Source: Bacteroidaceae bacterium
GTDB lineage: Bacteria; Bacteroidota; Bacteroidia; Bacteroidales; Bacteroidaceae
DNA: 6,128 nucleotides
Assembly: GCA_017551845.1 (NCBI GenBank)
Contig: JAFZKR010000018.1
Coordinates: forward strand, 1 to 6,128
Direction: 5' to 3'
Part shown: positions 1 through 5,121 of the stretch, in pieces
Layout: every line of letters starts with the position of its first letter
Numbering within the stretch: position 1 is the stretch's first letter
The notes under the pieces: generated by a model
Database searches by the model: none
Told to the model about the DNA's origin: nothing
The model's input: only the letters and a program-made list of their open reading frames with translations
Program-made: the position numbers and the translations under genes

Positions 1-69
1 CCATTCCCCACAAAAGACCTTATCCGATACCAGCCCCATCTAAACAGCATCCACCTGTACCCATTGTAA
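1..69 (+). CDS. Possible C-terminal end of an upstream gene (partial, unidentified)
   Basis: Frame 1 is open from the window edge to a TAA at 67-69 and encodes 22 residues (begins PFPTKDLIRYQ, ends IHLYPL). No family can be recognised from so short a tail, and another forward frame is also open here from base 3 to 101, so coding is uncertain. In favour: the TAA is followed by a hairpin at 85-122 that would suit a gene end, and the same TAACACAGGGATG string spans the genuine stop of the metallophosphoesterase gene at 4340. The 5' part lies outside the window. Confidence 0.25.
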   Translation, partial: PFPTKDLIRYQPHLNSIHLYPL

Positions 70-84
70 CACAGGGATGTGATA

Positions 85-122
85 TGAACCCTAAAAGTTA
101 GACAAAAAACTTTTGGGGTTCA
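85..122. terminator. 15-bp-stem hairpin: terminator or IS3-type element end
   Basis: TGAACCCTAAAAGTT (85-99) pairs with AACTTTTGGGGTTCA (108-122) over 15 bp with a single G.T/G.U position, around the 8-nt loop AGACAAAA. Downstream on the + strand the sequence is T-rich (ATTTTG at 127-132 and eight T at 151-158), but there is no T-tract directly at the stem base, so intrinsic termination is possible rather than certain. The stem begins with TG and ends with CA, and the composition (CCxAAAAGTTxGACA followed by its inverted copy) resembles the terminal regions of IS3-family elements of the IS150 group as I recall them. No transposase gene is present, so if this is an IS end it is a relic or solo end. 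Confidence 0.5.
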
Positions 123-157
123 CTTCATTTTGTGTGTGCGTCGGTCCATCTTTTTTT

Positions 158-165
158 TACCTTCG
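158..165 (+). promoter_or_regulatory. Candidate -7 box (TAnnTTTG-like) abutting the DUF4421 start
   Basis: TACCTTCG matches the Bacteroidetes -7 consensus TAnnTTTG at five of six defined positions. A clear TTTG -33 box at the usual 19-21 nt spacing is missing: TTTG at 129-132 is 25 nt away, and only TGTG at 135-138 has the right spacing. The box ends 4 nt before the chosen ATG at 170, which would put the transcript start at or next to the start codon. Either the mRNA is leaderless or this match is fortuitous. Confidence 0.3.
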
Positions 166-169
166 CAGT

Positions 170-1363
170 ATGGCCAAAACAAAGTTGAAGGATCGTATCA
201 TAATTATATGGGCAGTATGTTGCCTGATGACCACTACGGCTATTGTGGCGCAGACAAATCAGACACTTAAGCAACGTATTGACTCCATGGCCGTCCACAA
301 GTATGATGCCAGTTTTATTGAAGTACCCGAGCGGCCGTGGCGTATTATTCTGCGCACCAGAATGAATGAGACGGATATTGATTTTGTCAACCTGAACTCA
401 TTTGACAACGGCGGTTCAGCAACAGACACACGGATGGCTCTAAACTTTGATTCAAAACTTGGAACATCGGCTGGCATCTGGGTGGGATACCGGGGACTGG
501 GAATAGGCTATTCCCACAAACTGCAGAAAAACGCGGGCTCCAATTTCTATATTAGCGGTACCGGAGCAAAATTTGGAATCAACCTTAGGATCTGGGCACT
601 GAACATAGATGATTTCCACATGGATTTTGATTACAAAGAGAACAATAAGCCAAAATCACTTGAGGCCGATGCAAAATTCCTATCTCCCCTACGCGCCAAT
701 TCCGTCTATCTCAACACGTATTATGTCTTTAACGGCCGCCGATACTCACAGGCAGCGGCTTACAATCAGGAGGTGATACAGCAGAAATCGGCCGGCTCAC
801 TACTCATAGGGGGTACAGGATTTGCATCATTCATAGATATGGCAAAACCGGAAAACGCCAGCATAATTGCACTTGCAGACTCTTTAGGATATATAGCACT
901 GGCACAGATCAGCATAGGCGTAGGATACGGGTACAATTGGGTCCCGGCACGGGGATGGACGTTAAATGCTATGGTAATGCCCAATATCAGTCTGCTTGAC
1001 AACGTGATAAGGACAAAATATGACTGCAACTATGACTTTTTCAGCAAAGGGACAGTCGATGACTACGGTGAATGGGACAGAGAGAACCGCCTATGGGCCA
1101 ACGGCAAAACACACAAGCCTTCATCCATAGGCGGCAAGGATGTACAGTGGCAGAATGATGTTGACATTTGGACACTGAGCACGGACACACATAAGAGTAG
1201 CATGACATTCAACGTCGATGTCCGGTTGGGCATAGCCTATTGCTGGAACCGTTATTTTGTAAGCGCCAATGCCATTTTTAACCGTTTCTCATACGGACAC
1301 CAGCAGAACAGAGTAATACTGTTTGACTGGTACACAAACTTCTCCTTAGGAATAAGGCTGTAA
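170..1363 (+). CDS. DUF4421 family outer-membrane beta-barrel protein
   Basis: A 397-residue secreted protein. The ATG at 170 is chosen because it begins a classic signal peptide: basic MAKTKLKDR, a hydrophobic core to about residue 25, and a likely cleavage AIVA|QT after residue 27. The frame stays open upstream to a TTG at 113, but that would put 19 unlikely residues before the signal. The mature part is rich in alternating aromatic and small residues typical of barrel strands, with the DUF4421 signatures YYVFNGRRYSQAAAYNQ (about 184-200), the ISIGVGYGYNW strand (about 247-257) and a C-terminal strand ending FSLGIRL. DUF4421 is a Bacteroidales family of unknown function, usually 300-400 residues and predicted to sit in the outer membrane; this length fits. 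It stands alone: the next gene starts 120 nt later, and that gap (1364-1483) holds no convincing gene, promoter or terminator. A transport or structural role is guesswork. Confidence 0.85.
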   Translation: MAKTKLKDRIIIIWAVCCLMTTTAIVAQTNQTLKQRIDSMAVHKYDASFIEVPERPWRIILRTRMNETDIDFVNLNSFDNGGSATDTRMALNFDSKLGTSAGIWVGYRGLGIGYSHKLQKNAGSNFYISGTGAKFGINLRIWALNIDDFHMDFDYKENNKPKSLEADAKFLSPLRANSVYLNTYYVFNGRRYSQAAAYNQEVIQQKSAGSLLIGGTGFASFIDMAKPENASIIALADSLGYIALAQISIGVGYGYNWVPARGWTLNAMVMPNISLLDNVIRTKYDCNYDFFSKGTVDDYGEWDRENRLWANGKTHKPSSIGGKDVQWQNDVDIWTLSTDTHKSSMTFNVDVRLGIAYCWNRYFVSANAIFNRFSYGHQQNRVILFDWYTNFSLGIRL

Positions 1364-1483
1364 TACCTACTTATACTCTCCCATGCCTACAAAATTGTAA
1401 CCTATGGATGATGAAACATCTACCGTTATGAATAATACACTGATACCCTACCCGACTGGGTTCGCGCAGTGATTTGACACAGG

Positions 1484-2032
1484 ATGGCGATAATAGTTAC
1501 ATACAGACGGACCAGCAGGTTGTCCATGCGCATTGTCAAGAATGGCGACGTGCATGTATCGGCACCAATCGGTATGTCCAAAAGAACTGTCGAGTCATTT
1601 GTCAATGGGCATATTGAATGGATTGAAGAGGCCAGAAAGAGGAACGCTGACAAGCAGAAAAAGCGCTCGGATTTCTACAATCAGCTGCCATTGAACAACC
1701 GCACAGAAAAGGAAAATGCCATCAGGCGATTAAGGACTCTGATTGAACCCATGATAGAGCGGCATTCAGATATAATGGGTGTTAAGCCAGAGTCCTTATC
1801 CTACAAGCCCATGATATCACGTTGGGGCGTGTGCAAATACAAAAACCATAGCATCTGCTTTTCCATTTACCTGCTTCTGTTGCCCGATTGGTGTGTTGAG
1901 CATGTGGTGGTTCATGAACTGTGTCACTTGATAGAGCCAAGCCATAATGCCCGTTTCCACGCTCTCATTGACAAATACTTCCCAAGGTGGCGGGAGGCAA
2001 GAAAGCAAACTTATTTATCTTTGAAATCGTGA
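1484..2032 (+). CDS. YgjP-like M48-type zinc metallopeptidase-family protein
   Basis: A 182-residue soluble protein of the YgjP-like (DUF45) metallopeptidase family. The N-terminal part (about 6-50) is the usual beta-rich region, RRTSRLSMRIVKNGDVHVSAP followed by a helix ending HIEWIEEA. The C-terminal zinc-binding domain has SRWGVC at 112-117 and HELCH at 144-148 (HExxH: two His ligands plus the catalytic-type Glu), with His154 in SHNARF as the probable third ligand. Relatives are often 220-240 residues; the shortfall lies around residues 57-75, where the middle segment of the longer forms is absent, so this is a compact version rather than a broken gene. The ATG at 1484 directly follows TTGACACAGG, with no ribosome binding site at usual spacing. 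E. coli YgjP has been annotated as a UTP pyrophosphatase while the fold is that of metallopeptidases, so the true activity is uncertain. It is followed after 4 nt by a small membrane-protein gene, suggesting co-translation. Confidence 0.85.
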   Translation: MAIIVTYRRTSRLSMRIVKNGDVHVSAPIGMSKRTVESFVNGHIEWIEEARKRNADKQKKRSDFYNQLPLNNRTEKENAIRRLRTLIEPMIERHSDIMGVKPESLSYKPMISRWGVCKYKNHSICFSIYLLLLPDWCVEHVVVHELCHLIEPSHNARFHALIDKYFPRWREARKQTYLSLKS

Positions 2033-2036
2033 AATT

Positions 2037-2282
2037 ATGAACTGGATGATTATTATCATTGAAGCCATTGTGCTGACTGCGGCCTTCACAGCCATGATAC
2101 TCATTCCGCTGGTAAAGAATCCTGTTTGGTGGATAGCCGACGTCCGTCTTCCCGGAACCGAAAACATGGATGCCGCCTATCACCAGAAGAAATACCATTT
2201 TGTACAATCCTGCTGGGGAATGCTCATCGGACTCATCCCTTGCCTGATAGGAGCCGGATTGTATGCTTGGCTGTTCTGTTAA
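2037..2282 (+). CDS. Small two-helix membrane protein, possibly internally deleted
   Basis: An 81-residue protein with two hydrophobic segments, about residues 3-25 (IIIIEAIVLTAAFTAMILIP) and about 58-80 (CWGMLIGLIPCLIGAGLYAW), joined by a polar loop holding KNPVWW, RLPGTENMD and YHQKKYHF. It starts 4 nt after the YgjP-like gene and ends 6 nt before the Fic promoter, so it should share the YgjP-like transcript. From memory, KNPVWWI near the start and RLPGTExMDxxYHQKKYH near the end also occur in longer membrane proteins of roughly 150-170 residues, separated by additional helices; if so, this copy has lost the middle in frame. Function unknown. The coding call rests on the tight spacing, sensible membrane topology and these motifs. 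Confidence 0.7.
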   Translation: MNWMIIIIEAIVLTAAFTAMILIPLVKNPVWWIADVRLPGTENMDAAYHQKKYHFVQSCWGMLIGLIPCLIGAGLYAWLFC

Positions 2283-2288
2283 TTGAAA

Positions 2289-2320
2289 TTTGCCGATATC
2301 GGCAAGAATTGCTATATTTG
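2289..2320 (+). promoter_or_regulatory. Bacteroidetes-type promoter of the Fic gene
   Basis: TTTG at 2289-2292 and TATATTTG at 2313-2320 are separated by exactly 20 nt and match the Bacteroidetes sigma-ABfr consensus TTTG-N19-21-TAnnTTTG without a mismatch. The transcript should start a few bases after 2320, leaving a leader of roughly 25 nt before the ATG at 2352. The -33 box overlaps a perfect palindrome that fills much of the spacer, implying that this promoter is controlled by a bound repressor. Confidence 0.85.
2290..2305. promoter_or_regulatory. Perfect 16-bp palindromic operator within the Fic promoter
   Basis: TTGCCGATATCGGCAA reads identically on both strands. It covers three bases of the -33 box and the first part of the promoter spacer, where a bound dimer would block RNA polymerase. 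The left nine bases, TTGCCGATA, recur at 2340-2348. A role as an intrinsic terminator for the preceding gene is unlikely: there is no loop beyond the palindrome centre and no T-tract. The likeliest binder is the helix-turn-helix domain of the Fic protein encoded just downstream; that link is inference. Confidence 0.75.
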
Positions 2321-2339
2321 TGTGCTTAAATAAGTAAAC

Positions 2340-2348
2340 TTGCCGATA
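2340..2348 (+). repeat. Second copy of the operator half-site in the Fic leader
   Basis: TTGCCGATA repeats the first nine bases of the 2290-2305 palindrome in the same orientation, starting 50 bp downstream, inside the predicted 5' leader and 3 nt before the start codon. It lacks the inverted partner, so it would be a half-site or an auxiliary site. Its TTG also opens a four-codon upstream extension of the Fic frame, which is rejected as the start. Confidence 0.55.
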
Positions 2349-2351
2349 GAC

Positions 2352-3233
2352 ATGGATCTGATAACTGTCACTCAATATGCCCAAATGCACGGTCTCCCAG
2401 AAAGGACCGTGCGCAATTGGTGCAATGCGGGGAAAATGCAAGGGGCATTCCTCGCTGGTAAAACCTGGAACATTCCCGCCGATGCCCCACTGCCCAGAAA
2501 AGGCAAGCCAAAGGTATCTGCGCTGTTGAAACGGCTCAGGGAAGAGAAGGATGGACGGGTTAGCGGCGGTATCTATCATTGTACTCAGATTGACCTGACT
2601 TATAATTCAAATCATATCGAGGGAAGCCGTTTGACCCATGACCAGACCCGGTATATCTTTGAAACCAACACCATTGGCCTCACTGAAAATGCTGTAAATG
2701 TTGATGACATTGTTGAAACAACAAACCACTTCCGTTGCATCGACCTTATTATTGACAGGGCTCAAGAACGGCTGTCGGAGAGCATGGTCAAAGAACTGCA
2801 CAAAATCCTGAAGACGGGAACATCGGACAGCAGGAAAGAATGGTTCATCGTGGGCGATTACAAAAAACTACCCAACGAGGTGGGTGGTCGCGAAACTTGC
2901 CCGCCTGAGCAGGTTCATGCACAAATGAGGCTCTTGCTTTCCGAATACAACGCCAAGAAAGAAAAGACACTGGAGGATATTATTGACTTGCATCAGCGTT
3001 TTGAACTCATTCATCCATTCCAAGACGGAAATGGCCGTGTGGGGCGCCTCATCATGTTCAAGGAATGTCTGGCTAACGGAATCGTTCCTTTCATTATCAC
3101 TGAAGAACTGAAACTGTTCTATTACCGTGGACTAAGTGAATGGGGGCACATAAACGGTTACCTGACCGACACCTGTCTTACCGCCCAGGACAACTACAAA
3201 TCACTTTTGGATTATTTCAAGATTAAATACTAA
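2352..3233 (+). CDS. HTH-Fic fusion: class II Fic adenylyltransferase with N-terminal DNA-binding domain
   Basis: A 293-residue protein. Residues about 3-45 form an excisionase/MerR-like helix-turn-helix with a wing (ITVTQYAQMHGLPERTVRNW, then GKTWNIP). The Fic domain follows. The inhibitory helix motif (S/T)xxxE(G/N) is present as SNHIEG at 86-91, placing it in class II, where a helix N-terminal to the Fic core keeps the enzyme off. The catalytic motif HPFQDGNGRVGR at 221-232 is complete, with catalytic His221, anion-binding DGNGR and the final Arg. Fic proteins of this type transfer AMP from ATP to Ser/Thr/Tyr hydroxyls of target proteins, and some also remove it; the target cannot be read here. 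The ATG at 2352 is chosen because it places the HTH at the N-terminus and lies about 31 nt after the -7 box; the in-frame TTG at 2340 falls in an operator half-site. The gene has its own promoter and operator, which fits autoregulation. The metallophosphoesterase gene begins 29 nt downstream. Confidence 0.92.
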   Translation: MDLITVTQYAQMHGLPERTVRNWCNAGKMQGAFLAGKTWNIPADAPLPRKGKPKVSALLKRLREEKDGRVSGGIYHCTQIDLTYNSNHIEGSRLTHDQTRYIFETNTIGLTENAVNVDDIVETTNHFRCIDLIIDRAQERLSESMVKELHKILKTGTSDSRKEWFIVGDYKKLPNEVGGRETCPPEQVHAQMRLLLSEYNAKKEKTLEDIIDLHQRFELIHPFQDGNGRVGRLIMFKECLANGIVPFIITEELKLFYYRGLSEWGHINGYLTDTCLTAQDNYKSLLDYFKIKY

Positions 3234-3260
3234 CCAAGCATCAAATACCAACCAAGTACT
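3225..3260 (+). repeat. Imperfect 18-bp tandem duplication across the Fic stop codon
   Basis: AAATACTAACCAAGCATC (3225-3242) is followed at once by AAATACCAACCAAGTACT (3243-3260). The copies match at 14 of 18 positions, and all four differences are C/T transitions. The first copy contains the Fic TAA stop and the second runs to 2 nt before the metallophosphoesterase ATG. It appears to be a local duplication that created most of the intergenic spacer. Confidence 0.7.
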
Positions 3261-3262
3261 TT

Positions 3263-4342
3263 ATGAGAGCAGGTATGACAATAACGATAATAGCACTTGT
3301 CATCACCTTAACGGGCTATATCTGCTGGCATCTGTGGCGCATTACGCCGCAGGGTTGGAAACCAGCATCGGTCAGTGTATTTATATTCTGGATGACCTCA
3401 TTTTTTGTGGGATTTGCTGTCAATGACCGGATTCCGATGAAAGCCGCGACGGTGCTATATGAAGTAGGCAATACTTGGACTATTGCCTTCCTGTATCTGT
3501 TGCTGATATTCCTTGTGGCCGATATTGCAGCCGTCTGCCATCTTCTGCCAAAGATGTTTCTGAAGGATAGCGCAGCCGGGCTGGGCACGGTGGTAAGCAT
3601 TGTGGCCGTAATTCTAACTCTGGGTGGCATACATTATCACCACAAGTACCGTGAGGAACTGACCATCGCCACGAGCAAGCCTCTGGATAAGTCCATGACC
3701 ATTGTTATGGCAAGTGACCTGCACTTGGGTTATCACAACCGCAAGGCCGAACTGGCCCGATGGGTGGACATGATCAATGCCGAAAAACCGGACCTAGTAT
3801 TGTTTGGAGGCGATGTCATCGATCTTAGTCTAAGGCCCGTGATAGAAGCAAACTATGCACAGGAATTTCACCGCGTAGAAGCACCCATGATGGCTGTCTT
3901 GGGCAACCACGAATTTTATAGCAATCTCAAACTGGCGCAGCAGTTTTACAAGGAATCCGGGATCCAGCTTCTAAAAGATTCTGTGGCGCATTTCAATGGC
4001 ATAGATATCATCGGCCGGGACGATCGGACCAGTCATAGAAGGGTAAGTCTGAACACACTATCAAAAGGTCTGCAAGGTTTTACCATTGTGCTTGACCACC
4101 AGCCTTATCATTTGGAGGAGGCTGAGGCAGCACGCATCGATTTCCAGTTCAGCGGACACACGCACCGCGGACAGGTATGGCCCCTATCCTGGGTAACCGA
4201 TGCCATGTACGAGAAGGCTTGGGGGCATCACCGGCGCAGCAATACGCAGTATTATGTGAGTTCCGGTCTTGGTATCTGGGGTGCTAAGATTCGCGTAGGC
4301 ACTAGGTCAGAATACCTGGTGCTGCATCTCACCAACAAATAA
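3263..4342 (+). CDS. Membrane-anchored calcineurin-like metallophosphoesterase (YkuE/YaeI type)
   Basis: A 359-residue protein with an N-terminal membrane domain and a C-terminal phosphoesterase. Four hydrophobic segments lie at about 6-26, 38-53, 72-92 and 107-124. The catalytic domain carries the full set of two-metal motifs in order: SDLHLG (Asp152, His154), GGDVID (Asp184), GNHE (Asn215, His216), DHQP (His279) and GHTHRGQ (His299, His301). All metal ligands are intact, so it should be active. Relatives such as B. subtilis YkuE and E. coli YaeI are membrane-associated enzymes with reported or proposed phospholipid or UDP-sugar-lipid hydrolase activity; the substrate here is unknown. Start: ATG 3263 is taken; ATG 3275, giving a protein four residues shorter, is equally possible since neither has a clear ribosome binding site. 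It follows the Fic gene by 29 nt with no separate promoter seen, so it probably rides on the Fic promoter. Confidence 0.9.
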   Translation: MRAGMTITIIALVITLTGYICWHLWRITPQGWKPASVSVFIFWMTSFFVGFAVNDRIPMKAATVLYEVGNTWTIAFLYLLLIFLVADIAAVCHLLPKMFLKDSAAGLGTVVSIVAVILTLGGIHYHHKYREELTIATSKPLDKSMTIVMASDLHLGYHNRKAELARWVDMINAEKPDLVLFGGDVIDLSLRPVIEANYAQEFHRVEAPMMAVLGNHEFYSNLKLAQQFYKESGIQLLKDSVAHFNGIDIIGRDDRTSHRRVSLNTLSKGLQGFTIVLDHQPYHLEEAEAARIDFQFSGHTHRGQVWPLSWVTDAMYEKAWGHHRRSNTQYYVSSGLGIWGAKIRVGTRSEYLVLHLTNK

Positions 4343-4357
4343 CACAGGGATGCGGTC

Positions 4358-4377
4358 CTTTTGTGTTCTTTTGTGTT
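4358..4377 (+). repeat. Perfect 10-bp tandem repeat carrying the -33 box
   Basis: CTTTTGTGTT occurs twice in direct succession (4358-4367 and 4368-4377). Each copy contains TTTG; only the upstream one (4360-4363) has the correct 20-nt spacing to the -7 box, while the other is 10 nt from it. One repeat unit is about one helical turn, so both copies face the same side of the DNA. Confidence 0.7.
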
Positions 4378-4391
4378 ATTTCATATCTTTA
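4360..4391 (+). promoter_or_regulatory. Bacteroidetes-type promoter of the Dabb operon
   Basis: TTTG at 4360-4363, 20 nt, then TATCTTTA at 4384-4391 (one mismatch to TAnnTTTG). It starts shortly after the metallophosphoesterase stop (4340-4342) and ends 27 nt before the Dabb ATG at 4419, giving a leader of about 20 nt. It should drive the three downstream genes to 5589. Confidence 0.75.
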
Positions 4392-4418
4392 CAAACCAAA
4401 AACGAAATAAAGACAGTT

Positions 4419-4724
4419 ATGGTAAAGCATATTATTTTGTGGACATTGAATCCGGAGTTATCGGATGATGAGAAGAAGGGTGTAAAGGCTGGTATTAAGG
4501 AAGGTTTGGAAGGCCTGGTAGGTAAGGTTCCCGGTCTGATAGATGTTAAGGTTCAGATTGATGGCCGCCTGGCTTCATCAAACGCCGATGTCATGCTGGA
4601 CAGCACGCTTGAAAGCGAGGAGGCGCTCAAAGCCTATGCCAAGCACCCCGCACATGTAGCCGTAGCCGACACCAAAGTCCGCCCCTACACCATCCAACGT
4701 TCATGCCTGGACTTTGAGTTCTGA
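4419..4724 (+). CDS. Dabb family (stress-responsive A/B barrel) protein
   Basis: A 101-residue single-domain protein of the Dabb family. It begins MVKHIILWTL, the family's first strand with its conserved His at residue 4, continues through a helix (SDDEKKGVKAGIKEGLEGL) and PGLIDVKVQID, and ends with the hallmark HPAHVAVAD at 76-84 and the RSCLDF strand. Dabb domains are about 95-100 residues and form dimeric ferredoxin-like barrels. Members include plant stress-responsive proteins and some enzymes, but most bacterial copies have no known reaction. The ATG at 4419 is chosen over one at 4350 because the extra 23 residues would run back through the promoter and the Dabb domain starts exactly at MVKH. 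It is first in an operon: the DUF3795 gene starts 3 nt after its stop. Confidence 0.9.
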   Translation: MVKHIILWTLNPELSDDEKKGVKAGIKEGLEGLVGKVPGLIDVKVQIDGRLASSNADVMLDSTLESEEALKAYAKHPAHVAVADTKVRPYTIQRSCLDFEF

Positions 4725-4727
4725 GAA

Positions 4728-5072
4728 ATGGCACAAAAGATGAAGAATCATATTGCCGTCTGCGGATTGGATTGTGAGAAGTGTGATGCCTACATTGCCA
4801 CGAAGAACAATGATCAGGCACTGAGGGAAAAGACGGCAAAGCTGTGGTCCGAATTGAACAATGCCTCCATCCTGCCGGAGCACATCAACTGTGACGGTTG
4901 CCGCATGAACGGACGTAAAACCGTTTTCTGCGACCACCTCTGCCAAATCCGCCAGTGTGCTTTAAGTAAAGGGCTTGAGACTTGCGGTGATTGCCCAGAA
5001 AAAAACACCTGCCCTAAGGTTGGCACTATATGGCAACACAATCCGCAGGCAAAGCAGAACCTTGAAGGATGA
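4728..5072 (+). CDS. DUF3795 cysteine-rich protein
   Basis: A 114-residue protein with eleven cysteines in the DUF3795 pattern: VCGLDCEKCDAY (Cys12, 16, 19), INCDGC (55, 58), FCDHLCQIRQC (68, 72, 77) and the terminal ETCGDCPEKNTC (86, 89, 95). Clustered CxxC/CxxxC pairs suggest bound zinc or an iron-sulfur cluster; the family has no established function. The ATG at 4728 lies 3 nt after the Dabb stop; a second Met four codons later is an alternative. The TGA stop is followed in frame by a further 15 open codons ending at 5118-5120, but the last recognisable family motif is already inside the protein, so read-through is not assumed. A flavodoxin gene starts 49 nt downstream in the same direction, which would suit a redox context (inference). 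Confidence 0.88.
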   Translation: MAQKMKNHIAVCGLDCEKCDAYIATKNNDQALREKTAKLWSELNNASILPEHINCDGCRMNGRKTVFCDHLCQIRQCALSKGLETCGDCPEKNTCPKVGTIWQHNPQAKQNLEG

Positions 5073-5121
5073 AATAAGATTCTGTACATACTTAAAATGA
5101 CACAGGAAAACAAACGTTAAT

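Noticed and set aside
113..169. TTG start at 113 for the DUF4421 gene.
   Set aside because: It lies in the 3' arm of the hairpin and adds 19 residues in front of a textbook signal peptide that begins at the ATG at 170.
1364..1483. Search of this gap for a promoter, RNA gene or terminator for the YgjP-like gene.
   Set aside because: Only a weak short inverted repeat (ACCCGACTGGGT) and poor matches to the -7 consensus were seen, none with correct -33 spacing.
2290..2305. The palindrome as an intrinsic terminator of the YgjP-like/membrane-protein unit.
   Set aside because: It has no loop bases beyond the symmetric centre and no following T-tract, and it sits precisely within a promoter, so an operator is the better reading.
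2126..2329. A 67-codon + strand frame overlapping the small membrane protein gene.
   Set aside because: It is out of frame with the better candidate at 2037-2282, gives an unstructured Arg-rich product, and extends into the Fic promoter.
1965..2579. A 204-codon open frame on the minus strand opposite the YgjP-like end, the small membrane gene and the Fic N-terminus.
   Set aside because: It runs antisense to three better-supported features, crosses the Fic promoter and operator, and its product has no recognisable motif or domain.
4350..4418. ATG start at 4350 for the Dabb gene.
   Set aside because: It precedes the -33 box, so it would not be on the transcript from the recognised promoter, and the Dabb domain begins exactly at the ATG at 4419.
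4627..5113. Several minus-strand frames of 70-99 codons opposite the DUF3795 gene.
   Set aside because: They mirror a gene with clear cysteine motifs and have no family features; they are shadow frames.
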